This document shows, one piece after another, positions 1 through 5,786 of a DNA stretch of 5,950 nucleotides. The notes beneath the pieces are model-generated. The model made no database searches. It had not been told where the DNA came from and saw only the letters and a list, made by a program, of their open reading frames with translations. A program made the position numbers and the translations under genes. Every line of letters starts with the position of its first letter. Position 1 is the first letter of the stretch. The DNA is from Bacteroidales bacterium (GTDB lineage Bacteria > Bacteroidota > Bacteroidia > Bacteroidales > UBA7960). The stretch is from contig SLPR01000551.1 in assembly GCA_007131895.1 (NCBI GenBank), positions 1 to 5,950 on the forward strand, written 5' to 3'.

Positions 1-42
1 AAACCGTATCAAGACTCTTTATACAGAGTCTTGATACGGTTT
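1..42. terminator. Perfect 18-bp hairpin, probable intrinsic terminator of an upstream gene
   Basis: Bases 1-18 are exactly complementary to bases 25-42, with a 6-nt loop (TTATAC). The left arm begins AAACCG and the right arm ends CGGTTTT, so a T tract follows the stem on the + strand and an A tract precedes it. The shape could therefore terminate in either direction. The nearest gene in the window starts at 597 on the + strand, so the likely client is a + strand gene ending just left of the window. The T tract is only four bases long, which makes this a moderate rather than ideal intrinsic terminator. The gene it serves is not visible. Confidence 0.7.
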
Positions 43-596
43 TGCTTATATAAAAGAAGGGCAAAAAAGGTTGTTGGTCAAAAAGATGACTTTACGACTT
101 GTGGGTTAATTTTCTCCACAGATGAACACTGATAAAAAAAGCGACGCATTCATTAAATAGAAATATTTGAGCCCGCTACAATATTTGTTATGTACGCGAA
201 ATTGTACAAATAACACAAATCGTAAATCAGATTATCGGAGAGATATTCGTCTGTAAATTAACACAAAATGCCAAAAGCAATATTACGGAGTGGACCCAGG
301 GACAAATTATTAAATTTAAAAAGCAAAATAACATTTGAAACATCCATGATCAAGCCTTAAACACACACGAGGATGACTATTTGAAAAACAATTGATTATC
401 AGCGTAGAAAGGAAATTGTGGATGTTCCATCTGACCATTAAAAAACAAATTTAGACAGATGAAATAATTAAGTTAATTTTGATGATTCGAAAGTTGGTTT
501 AAAAATCATCACACAAGGCACACAGGAGAACAATAAATACTTTAGTTGTCGTTTTATAAGCGCTAAAAATGCAATCTGATTTGCAAAGTATAAACA
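43..596. other. AT-rich intergenic region without a recognisable gene
   Basis: This stretch of about 550 bp is AT-rich and has stop codons in all frames. I see no tRNA-like, rRNA-like or CRISPR-like pattern. Around 114-138 there is a segment reading CTCCACAGATGAACACTGAT, reminiscent of the degenerate CACAGAT-type intergenic filler sequence found in many Bacteroidetes genomes; that comparison is from memory. Around 185-220 an imperfect inverted repeat (TTTGTTATGTAC against GTACAAATAACACAAA, with bulges) could fold weakly. The only site with plausible function is the promoter candidate at 450-481. Confidence 0.6.
450..481 (+). promoter_or_regulatory. Candidate Bacteroidetes-type promoter for the acyltransferase
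   Basis: TAATTTTG at 474-481 matches the Bacteroidetes -7 consensus TAnnTTTG at every fixed position. TTTA at 450-453 matches three of four bases of the -33 box TTTG, with 20 bp between them, close to the usual spacing. Transcription would begin near 486-492 and leave a leader of about 105-110 nt before the start at 597. The DNA is AT-rich, so a chance match is possible. Confidence 0.35.
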
Positions 597-1481
597 ATGG
601 AAACGAAAACAATAGAATATCAAAAGGTTGTAGACCTGGAGAAATGGTTAAAAAACAGCAACAACAGACTTTTCAGGAATATGCCCGGGTTTGTTGTGCG
701 CAGGTTTAAGAAGATGATTTGTGAGGAGGAGCTCAATGCATTGCATAATAAGCATATTGACAAAGTGGGCATGGATTATGTAAATGCCATCTTGCTGGAG
801 TTGAACATCACCATCAGGATGCACAATGAAAATGGACTTGAGAACGCAGAGAGGTGTATTTTTGTGGCCAATCATCCCCTGGGCGGAATTGATGCATTGT
901 CGTTTCTGCATTGCATTTCTCAATTGAAAGGGAAGGTCGTTTCGCCATCCAATCAATTTTTTAACTATGATCCCAATCTTGAACCTCTTATTGTGGGAGT
1001 CAATGTTTTTGGGAACTCCAGCAGGGATCAAACCCGTGCCATCAACAATGCTTTTATTTCGGATGCACAGATCATGATTTTTCCGGCAGGACTAGTGTCA
1101 CGAAAGATTGAAGGGGGGGTAAGAGATCTGGAATGGCATAAGTCATTTATTAGCAAAGCGATTCAAACCCACAGGTATGTTGTGCCTGCATTTATTACGG
1201 GAGAAAACACCTCAAAGTTTTACCGGATTTCAAGGATCCGAAAATTCTTCAGGATAAAATTGCCTGTGGAAATACTTTGCCTGCCCCGCGAAATGCTGAA
1301 CAAAAAAGGGAGTAGCATTGATTTGGTTTTTGGTGCCCCATTGGCCTACAGTTATTTTGATGCATCAAAACGGCCCCATGACTGGGCACAGCATGTGCGG
1401 ACAATGGTGTATGAATTGGGCAAGAATTTTGAAGCATCCGTTTCTGAAATTCCTGAGCCCTTCTGTTCAGGCAATGGATAA
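597..1481 (+). CDS. PlsC-like lysophospholipid/glycerolipid acyltransferase family protein
   Basis: This 294-residue protein belongs to the PlsC/LPLAT acyltransferase superfamily, which transfers fatty acyl groups from acyl-ACP or acyl-CoA to glycerol phosphates, lysolipids or amino-acid lipids, usually at the inner face of the cytoplasmic membrane. Residues 91-99 read ANHPLGGID. H93 and D99 correspond to the catalytic His-Asp pair, but five residues separate them instead of four as in classical HX4D. Residues 162-169 (FPAGLVSR) stand where classical enzymes have FPEGTR. Both variants are, as I recall, typical of a Bacteroidetes subfamily annotated as glycerol acyltransferase. A role like the O-acyltransferase GlsA of glycine-lipid synthesis is possible but unproven, and no N-acyltransferase partner is nearby. 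No clear transmembrane helix is visible. An in-frame TAA at 591-593 makes 597 the most upstream possible start; there is no Shine-Dalgarno sequence. The last six residues (FCSGNG) lie in a dispersed repeat. A run of seven Gs (1113-1119) lies in the reading frame. Confidence 0.85.
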   Translation: METKTIEYQKVVDLEKWLKNSNNRLFRNMPGFVVRRFKKMICEEELNALHNKHIDKVGMDYVNAILLELNITIRMHNENGLENAERCIFVANHPLGGIDALSFLHCISQLKGKVVSPSNQFFNYDPNLEPLIVGVNVFGNSSRDQTRAINNAFISDAQIMIFPAGLVSRKIEGGVRDLEWHKSFISKAIQTHRYVVPAFITGENTSKFYRISRIRKFFRIKLPVEILCLPREMLNKKGSSIDLVFGAPLAYSYFDASKRPHDWAQHVRTMVYELGKNFEASVSEIPEPFCSGNG

Positions 1482-1496
1482 GAGAGGCTGACTTTG
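1462..1496 (+). repeat. Dispersed repeat copy A, overlapping the acyltransferase 3' end
   Basis: Bases 1462-1477 (TCTGTTCAGGCAATGG) are identical to 5685-5700, and bases 1483-1496 (AGAGGCTGACTTTG) are identical to 3031-3044 and differ at one base from 5707-5720. The spacing between the two blocks is one base shorter than in copy B. This copy supplies the last codons and the stop of the acyltransferase gene and fills much of the gap before the convergent HMG-CoA reductase gene. No family name is known to me. Confidence 0.6.
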
Positions 1497-1507
1497 GGTC
1501 CCTCGCA

Positions 1508-2716
1508 TCACTCCCCGGGCTTATTCCGTCCGTACTTCTCATGTGCTGAAACAAAGTCGCCGGCTACGACAGATGCTGCCAGGGATATTTCCCCGGCCAT
1601 GAGGGTTGCCGTGACCACCTCAGCAAATTTCTTTGCTTTGCCCGTGCCGTAACACCCTATGATTTCAAGACACTCGCGCTGGGTAGGAAGTGACACGCCC
1701 CCACCTACCGTACCAATGATAAGTGAAGGTAGTTTTAAGGATATGTAGAGATCATCGCCCATGGCTTCGGTATAAATATATCCCATGCACGACTCGGCTA
1801 TGTTGCCCAGATCCTGTCCGCATGCCAGGAAAACTGCGGCTAAGCCGTTTGCAATGTGACCATTGGAGCCTACTATCCCGGCCATCTGGCCACCCGCCAC
1901 CTGGCGCCGGTAGGCATCATCTATGTCTTTGGCAGTGGTGCGCAGAAATCTGCTTATGATGGCCTTTTTCATGAAAATCTCAGCTGTAACCGTCTTGCCA
2001 CGGCCCATGATAGAGTTGATATGAGCCGGCTTTTTATCTACTGCCATGTTGCTCTCAATGGCGTAAAGTTCTACCGGGAAATTGGCTACGATGTAGTGAC
2101 ATATTTCACAGGATGCCTTGGTAACCATATTCATCCCCATGGCATCACCTGTGGAGAAATGAAGACGCAGGTAAACGGTCCTGCCGTGCAGGAAACTCTG
2201 AAAACTCTCCAGTTTGCCATGATTTGTTGTGCCCGCGCAAATGCCCTGCAGGATAGAAAAGTTTTTATCTATCCATCCCACAAACTCCTTTGCTTTAAAT
2301 ACATTTTCCAGCACGAAATAAGGAGCGCGCTGGATGCCGTCGTTGGTGACCACTACATTCACACCCCCGGAAAGGCTTATTGCTCTTGCTCCACGGTTAT
2401 ACGAAGAAATGAGTGCTCCTTCTGTTGTGCTCAGGGGAACATAAAAATCACCGGAGGCATGCTCGCCGTTGATACGCAAAGGGCCTATAACGCCCACAGG
2501 AACCTGTGCAAAACCAATTATGCTCTCGATGTTACCCCGGGTCAGTTCAGGGTCGACACTGCCGGAAGTAAGATGCGATATGGGATGATTGCTCAGCTCA
2601 GAAAGATAAGATGCACGCTGCTCCATGACACTCCGTGAGTAATTATTGTCTCTGTCTTTTGGTAACTTCATTTTGGCAGATTGAATGTTTTCACCGGTCT
2701 TGATTCCTTTTTCCAT
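1508..2716 (-). CDS. Hydroxymethylglutaryl-CoA reductase, class I type (mevalonate pathway)
   Basis: HMG-CoA reductase reduces HMG-CoA to mevalonate with two hydride transfers from NAD(P)H, the committed step of the mevalonate route to isoprenoids. The 402-residue protein covers the whole catalytic domain and lacks the membrane anchor of eukaryotic enzymes, so it should be soluble. Visible landmarks in order are the substrate region with catalytic Glu (PLSTTEG, E99), the cofactor-binding motif DAMGMNM (191-197), catalytic Lys (VDKKPAHIN, K228), catalytic Asp (ACGQD, D302), the glycine-rich TVGGG (336-340) and the C-terminal catalytic His (SAHEKYGRNK, H392). GDAMGMNM and DKKPAxIN match class I (human-like) rather than class II (Pseudomonas mevalonii-like) enzymes, so a biosynthetic, probably NADPH-dependent, role is inferred. 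All catalytic residues are present. An in-frame stop (minus-strand TAG at 2737-2735) limits any N-terminal extension; Met16 is an alternative start, and neither has a clear Shine-Dalgarno sequence. It converges on the acyltransferase with 26 bp between stops. No other mevalonate gene is in the window. Confidence 0.95.
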   Translation of the reverse strand: MEKGIKTGENIQSAKMKLPKDRDNNYSRSVMEQRASYLSELSNHPISHLTSGSVDPELTRGNIESIIGFAQVPVGVIGPLRINGEHASGDFYVPLSTTEGALISSYNRGARAISLSGGVNVVVTNDGIQRAPYFVLENVFKAKEFVGWIDKNFSILQGICAGTTNHGKLESFQSFLHGRTVYLRLHFSTGDAMGMNMVTKASCEICHYIVANFPVELYAIESNMAVDKKPAHINSIMGRGKTVTAEIFMKKAIISRFLRTTAKDIDDAYRRQVAGGQMAGIVGSNGHIANGLAAVFLACGQDLGNIAESCMGYIYTEAMGDDLYISLKLPSLIIGTVGGGVSLPTQRECLEIIGCYGTGKAKKFAEVVTATLMAGEISLAASVVAGDFVSAHEKYGRNKPGE

Positions 2717-2741
2717 TATAACTGTTTTTCTCTGCTATTTG

Positions 2742-2793
2742 CAAATTTATAAACAAAATAACTCCTTTTGTCGTGAAATAATATGCAAAAATA
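2742..2793 (-). promoter_or_regulatory. Candidate -7 boxes for the HMG-CoA reductase gene
   Basis: On the minus strand two exact matches to TAnnTTTG occur upstream of the start: TAAATTTG (2749-2742) and TATTTTTG (2793-2786). The first has no recognisable TTTG -33 box at normal spacing. The second has TATG (three of four matches) 19 bp upstream, at 2816-2813. Use of the second would give a leader of roughly 65 nt. Low sequence complexity makes chance matches likely. Confidence 0.3.
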
Positions 2794-3023
2794 AGTATTT
2801 GTTCTGATTTTACATATGATAGTTAAAGTTGAAATAAAAGTTCAGAAACCAGCACCCTATTGCTATCAATTTCCTTCTTACTGCTTTTTTGCCCGTTAAC
2901 CCTCATGCTCATGAAGCAGCATGACTACATCCTTTTACATTCAAATACCCTCCGTTTATCAAATACTTCATACGTACCATTTAATCCTTCTTTTTTCACC
3001 GGAAGATATTGCCTGATTTCGAA

Positions 3024-3044
3024 GCTGAGCAGAGGCTGACTTTG
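3024..3044 (+). repeat. Dispersed repeat copy C, short form
   Basis: These 21 bases match 5700-5720 at 19 of 21 positions; the two differences are a C/G and a G/C exchange at equivalent places after the two GCTGA units. Bases 3031-3044 are identical to 1483-1496. The upstream TCTGTTCAGGCAATGG block of the other two copies is absent. The copy lies about 190 bp upstream of the T9SS protein gene. Confidence 0.55.
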
Positions 3045-3233
3045 CCAAATCATTGATGCCTGAAAATGCTTTAACGGGTGAATACAATATATTCCTGAAA
3101 AAGTATTAGTGTAGCGGGGGATGGAACCGTTGTGCGTTTATTTTTCCATGTAAGATCAATCTTAACGATTTTTTTCTTAAATTTATATTAACTAAGTATT
3201 TAAAACCATAGTTTAAACATAAATTAAATTTTT

Positions 3234-3725
3234 ATGAAACAAAAGCGATTAAAATTAATTGCCCTGGTCTTGTCAGGATTTGCGCTAACAGGATTGCATG
3301 CACAGGAAAGTTTTAACGCCACAGGCGGCAATTCACTGGGCAGCGGAGGCTCGGTAAGCTATTCCGTGGGGCAGGTGGTTTATACCACCGATACCGGAAC
3401 AAACGGTTCGGTAGCACAAGGTGTACAGCAACCCTATGAAATTTCGGTAGTAACTGCAATTGAAGAAGCCAAAGGTATCAGCCTTATGATTGCGGCATAC
3501 CCCAACCCTGCAACCGATTATTTACATTTAAAAATTGAAAGTGAAAAACTGGAAGACTTATCATTTCAACTGTATGATATATCAGGAAGACTTTTGCAAA
3601 ACGAAATAATTACAGACATCCAAACAAGTATATTTATGGGAGATCTTTTGCCTGCAATATATTTTGTAAAAGTTGTGCAAGGAAACAAAGAGTTGAAAAC
3701 ATTTAAAATCATCAAAACTCAATGA
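3234..3725 (+). CDS. Small secreted protein with T9SS type A C-terminal sorting domain
   Basis: This 163-residue protein has a signal peptide (KQKRLK, then a hydrophobic stretch at about 8-20, probable cleavage after A23 in LHAQ). A short Gly/Ser-rich segment at about 27-70 has the pattern GGSVSYSVGQVVY and a VQQPYEI ending, common at the N-terminus of Bacteroidetes secreted proteins. Residues 88-163 form a Por/T9SS sorting domain: AYPNPATDYLHL, then LYDISGRLL (113-121), then YFVKVVQGNKELKTFKIIK (143-161). The family is carried to the periplasm by Sec and across the outer membrane by the type IX system, where the domain is cleaved and the protein released or anchored to lipopolysaccharide. 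Only about 60 residues remain as cargo, so it may be an adaptor or a small surface protein; its own function is unknown. An in-frame TAA at 3225-3227 fixes 3234 as the most upstream start. It lies 99 bp before the collagen-like gene on the same strand. Confidence 0.85.
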   Translation: MKQKRLKLIALVLSGFALTGLHAQESFNATGGNSLGSGGSVSYSVGQVVYTTDTGTNGSVAQGVQQPYEISVVTAIEEAKGISLMIAAYPNPATDYLHLKIESEKLEDLSFQLYDISGRLLQNEIITDIQTSIFMGDLLPAIYFVKVVQGNKELKTFKIIKTQ

Positions 3726-3824
3726 GACAGTATTTTTTTATAAAAATAACCAGCCAAACCAGTCCCGGTATCGAAATGTATGCGGAACAAATCAAAAGAC
3801 TTTAAATTAAAACGACCATAATTA

Positions 3825-5330
3825 ATGAGAAATATTTTTACATTTTCAATAGCTGTCATCATAACGGCAGGTGTGTTTGCTCAATCACCGGAAAAAATGA
3901 GCTATCAGGCCGTTGTTAGAGACGGAAGCAATAATTTATTAATTGCTGCAACTGTAGGGATGCGTATTCAGATTTTGCAAGGTTCTGAATTTGGAGCAGC
4001 AGTTTACGTAGAAACCCAAACACCAATAACCAATGCCAATGGTTTGGTAAGTTTGGAAATTGGCACAGGAACAGTTGTAAATGGAGATTTCAGCACGATT
4101 GACTGGTCAAACGGGCCTTATTTTATCAAAACAGAAACCGATCCCACCGGTGGAACTGTTTATTCCATTACCGGCACCAGCCAATTAATGAGTGTGCCTT
4201 ATGCATTGTATGCAAAAACATCGGGCAGTTCCACTACCGGCGAACAAGGCCCGCAAGGCGAACCCGGGATCCAGGGTGAGCCGGGCGAAACAGGTCCTGC
4301 CGGTCCGCAGGGTGAACCCGGAGCAGATGGTGTAGATGGAGTGGACGGAAAATCGGCCTACGAAATCTGGACAGATGCCGGTAACACAGGAACCGAGGCG
4401 GACTTTTTAGTATCCTTAACAGGAGCTCAGGGCGATAACGGCGCACAAGGTATCCAGGGCGAAACCGGAGCGCCAGGGCCACAGGGTGAGCAAGGAGAAA
4501 CCGGTGCCGACGGCATAGGTGGTGTTACGCAGGTTGCAGCATCGGGCATACTTTCATTATCTGGTGATGGAACCGCGGACAGCCCTTATGTGATTGACGC
4601 TACCGAAACCGACCCCAGCGTACCCATCGGTACACAAACCGGCGAGATGCAATACTGGAGCGGTACCGCCTGGATAACTGTAACCCCGGGAAGTACAGGT
4701 CAGGTTTTAACTTTTATTGATGGAGTCCCAACATGGAGAGGAACGGGAGTAGAAACGAATGACGTATATAACCACACTACCGGCAGAATCTGGATGGACC
4801 GCAACTTAGGAGCTACACAGGTAGCAACCGGCAGCACCGATGCCGATGCCTATGGCCATTTATACCAGTGGGGAAGGGGTTCCGACGGTCACCAGGAAAG
4901 AACAAGCACCGTAACCAGTACTTTAAGCAGCACCAATTCACCCGGGCATGGTCAATTTATTATAGTATCCAACAGCCCTTTTGACTGGCGCAGCCCGCAA
5001 AACGACAATCTGTGGCAAGGGGTAAACGGCACCAATAATCCATGCCCGGATGGTTACAGGTTGCCTACCGAAGCAGAATGGACTACAGAGCAATTAAGCT
5101 GGAGCACCAACAACTCCGCAGGAGCTTTTGCCTCACCGCTTAAATTGCCCATGGCAGGCAATCGCAGCCGCAGCAATGGTTCGTTCATCGATGCCGGCCA
5201 CCGCGGAGCCTATTGGGCAAGTAACGTTGATGGTACCAATGCACGGAGTCTGGTTTTCGTTACCAACGGAACCGCTATGGTCATCAACGTCCGCTCGCAA
5301 GGGTACTCTGTCCGCTGCATTAAGGAATGA
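3825..5330 (+). CDS. Secreted collagen-like repeat protein with C-terminal FISUMP domain
   Basis: This 501-residue protein has four visible parts. A signal peptide (1-19, cleavage likely at VFA/Q) precedes an N-terminal domain at about 21-133 starting EKMSYQAVVRD and ending LMSVPYALYAK, a conserved head of many Bacteroidetes surface proteins. Two collagen-like Gly-X-Y tracts follow: 12 triplets at 139-174 and 10 triplets at 200-229, separated by a conserved insert (KSAYEIW..AGNTGTEADFL, 176-195). After a linker with a GEMQYWSGTAW motif (273-283), residues 309-501 form a FISUMP (Fibrobacter succinogenes major paralogous) domain: GRIWMDRNLGATQVA, YGHLYQWGRGSDGH, NPCPDGYRLPTEAEW and a final YSVRCIKE. 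C407 and C498 could form a disulfide. It has no T9SS sorting domain at the C-terminus, so its route past the outer membrane is unclear. The domain's biochemical role is not established; adhesion or surface display is an inference. An in-frame TAA at 3819-3821 sets the start; there is no Shine-Dalgarno sequence. Confidence 0.88.
   Translation: MRNIFTFSIAVIITAGVFAQSPEKMSYQAVVRDGSNNLLIAATVGMRIQILQGSEFGAAVYVETQTPITNANGLVSLEIGTGTVVNGDFSTIDWSNGPYFIKTETDPTGGTVYSITGTSQLMSVPYALYAKTSGSSTTGEQGPQGEPGIQGEPGETGPAGPQGEPGADGVDGVDGKSAYEIWTDAGNTGTEADFLVSLTGAQGDNGAQGIQGETGAPGPQGEQGETGADGIGGVTQVAASGILSLSGDGTADSPYVIDATETDPSVPIGTQTGEMQYWSGTAWITVTPGSTGQVLTFIDGVPTWRGTGVETNDVYNHTTGRIWMDRNLGATQVATGSTDADAYGHLYQWGRGSDGHQERTSTVTSTLSSTNSPGHGQFIIVSNSPFDWRSPQNDNLWQGVNGTNNPCPDGYRLPTEAEWTTEQLSWSTNNSAGAFASPLKLPMAGNRSRSNGSFIDAGHRGAYWASNVDGTNARSLVFVTNGTAMVINVRSQGYSVRCIKE
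4239..4511 (+). repeat. Two collagen-like Gly-X-Y tracts with a conserved insert
   Basis: Bases 4239-4346 encode 12 uninterrupted Gly-X-Y triplets and 4422-4511 encode 10 more, rich in GEP, GPQ, GET and GAD. Acidic residues and glutamine fill the X and Y positions and proline is moderate, as in bacterial collagen-like proteins without hydroxyproline. The 75-bp gap encodes the SAYEIW/GTEADFL segment, which recurs between collagen tracts in other bacterial proteins. Such tracts can form trimeric triple helices, and their DNA can change copy number by slippage. Confidence 0.85.
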
Positions 5331-5460
5331 CACTTCTGATTTATGGTTCTGCTATCAATCTCGTGGAAGCAGATCTAAACCACCGTGAAAGAAAAGTTTC
5401 GCGCTTCTGAAATTTTGGAATCTTCGATAGCCTCTGGCTGTTATCTTAATTTCCTGTATC

Positions 5461-5493
5461 TTCCCAATGCTATATCTTTCATAGCATTGGGAA
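5461..5493. other. Perfect 13-bp inverted repeat with 7-nt loop
   Basis: TTCCCAATGCTAT (5461-5473) is exactly complementary to ATAGCATTGGGAA (5481-5493), with loop ATCTTTC. No T tract follows on either strand, so it does not look like a standard intrinsic terminator. It lies between a shorter outer pair, CCTCTGG (5431-5437) and CCAGAGG (5505-5511), which could close a larger structure of about 80 nt. It may be a terminator without a U tract for the FISUMP transcript, an mRNA 3' stabilising element, or a protein-binding site. Confidence 0.6.
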
Positions 5494-5682
5494 TACCTGT
5501 TCCTCCAGAGGTGAGATTTCTGATTTTTCCAGGAGCTTGACCCTGAGCAGTTTTTTATGATCAATCGCGGTGAGATTGTCAATGTTAATTTCATCGATCG
5601 CATGCAACCCTATTTTAACGATCGTTTGTCCATTACCCTCAAGGGATATGGGAAAAGAGCGATCACAAGTAAAGCCCAAACC

Positions 5683-5720
5683 CCTCTGTTCAGGCAATGG
5701 CTGACCAGAGGCTGAGTTTG
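5683..5720 (+). repeat. Dispersed repeat copy B, with internal inverted repeat
   Basis: Bases 5685-5700 are identical to 1462-1477, and 5700-5720 match 3024-3044 at 19 of 21 positions, so this copy links the other two. CCTCTG (5683-5688) and CAGAGG (5706-5711) are complementary with a 17-nt loop, giving the unit a small-hairpin character. Its terminal TTTG (5717-5720) is followed 16 bp later by TGCTTTTG (5737-5744), one mismatch from the Bacteroidetes -7 box, so it might supply a -33 element for the lipoprotein gene. That promoter reading is speculative. Confidence 0.6.
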
Positions 5721-5773
5721 TAAATGAATTTGCAATTGCTTTTGCATTGAGAACCATTTTTAATTTTAAAAAG

Positions 5774-5780
5774 AAGGAGG
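5774..5780 (+). promoter_or_regulatory. Strong Shine-Dalgarno sequence
   Basis: AAGGAGG lies six bases before the ATG at 5787 and is a near-perfect complement of the 16S rRNA tail. None of the other four genes in the window has such a site, and Bacteroidetes genes commonly lack it. It selects 5787 as the start over the adjacent ATG at 5790. Confidence 0.75.
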
Positions 5781-5786
5781 TTTGTT

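Larger units (their letters stand above)
2717..3233. other. Divergent intergenic region between HMG-CoA reductase and the T9SS protein gene
   Basis: These 517 bp must hold the promoters of two divergent genes. The DNA is AT-rich, most strongly in the last 60 bp before 3234. No ORF with protein-like composition is visible. A small inverted repeat (TCATGCT at 2903-2909 with AGCATGA at 2918-2924, 8-nt loop) and an 8-bp palindrome GTTTAAAC at 3211-3218 are present. Copy C of the dispersed repeat lies at 3024-3044. I found no exact TAnnTTTG box on the + strand close to 3234. Confidence 0.6.
5331..5786. other. Intergenic region, mostly non-coding, with hairpin and repeat
   Basis: These 456 bp separate the FISUMP gene from the lipoprotein gene. 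They contain a 13-bp perfect hairpin (5461-5493), a 10-bp palindrome AACGATCGTT (5617-5626) and copy B of the dispersed repeat (5683-5720). A 92-codon minus-strand frame (5479-5757) is open and its composition is not absurd, but I recognise nothing in it and it contains the repeat. A second, overlapping frame continues to 5355. This could be a decayed gene or chance. No T-rich intrinsic terminator is evident after the stop at 5330; TCTGCT (5348-5353) pairs with AGCAGA (5368-5373) but has no T run. Confidence 0.5.

Noticed and set aside
61..596. Possible diversity-generating, toxin-antitoxin or small RNA locus in the left intergenic region
   Set aside because: No open frame with protein-like composition, no template/variable repeat pair and no strong fold were visible.
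648..1031. Minus-strand open frame of 127 codons opposite the acyltransferase
   Set aside because: It lies antisense to the conserved NHPLGG region and shows no protein-like features of its own.
1856..2638. Long + strand open frame of 260 codons inside the HMG-CoA reductase gene
   Set aside because: It is antisense to a clearly conserved enzyme with all catalytic residues, and its translation is rich in Cys, His and Arg without any recognisable motif.
3731..3748. AT-only inverted repeat TATTTTT/AAAAATA after the T9SS protein gene as a terminator
   Set aside because: A stem of A-T pairs only is too weak for intrinsic termination, and the next gene on the same strand follows within 100 bp.
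4234..4482. Minus-strand open frame rich in Arg, Leu and Pro opposite the collagen tracts
   Set aside because: The composition is the reverse complement of Gly-X-Y coding repeats, so the frame is an artefact of the repeat.
4239..4511. CRISPR-like or tandem DNA repeat array
   Set aside because: The periodicity is nine bases and follows Gly-X-Y codons in an intact reading frame; there are no repeat-spacer units.
5355..5603. Minus-strand open frame of 82 codons after the FISUMP gene
   Set aside because: No recognisable family; it spans the perfect hairpin and has unconvincing composition. Kept only as part of the possible remnant noted in the findings.
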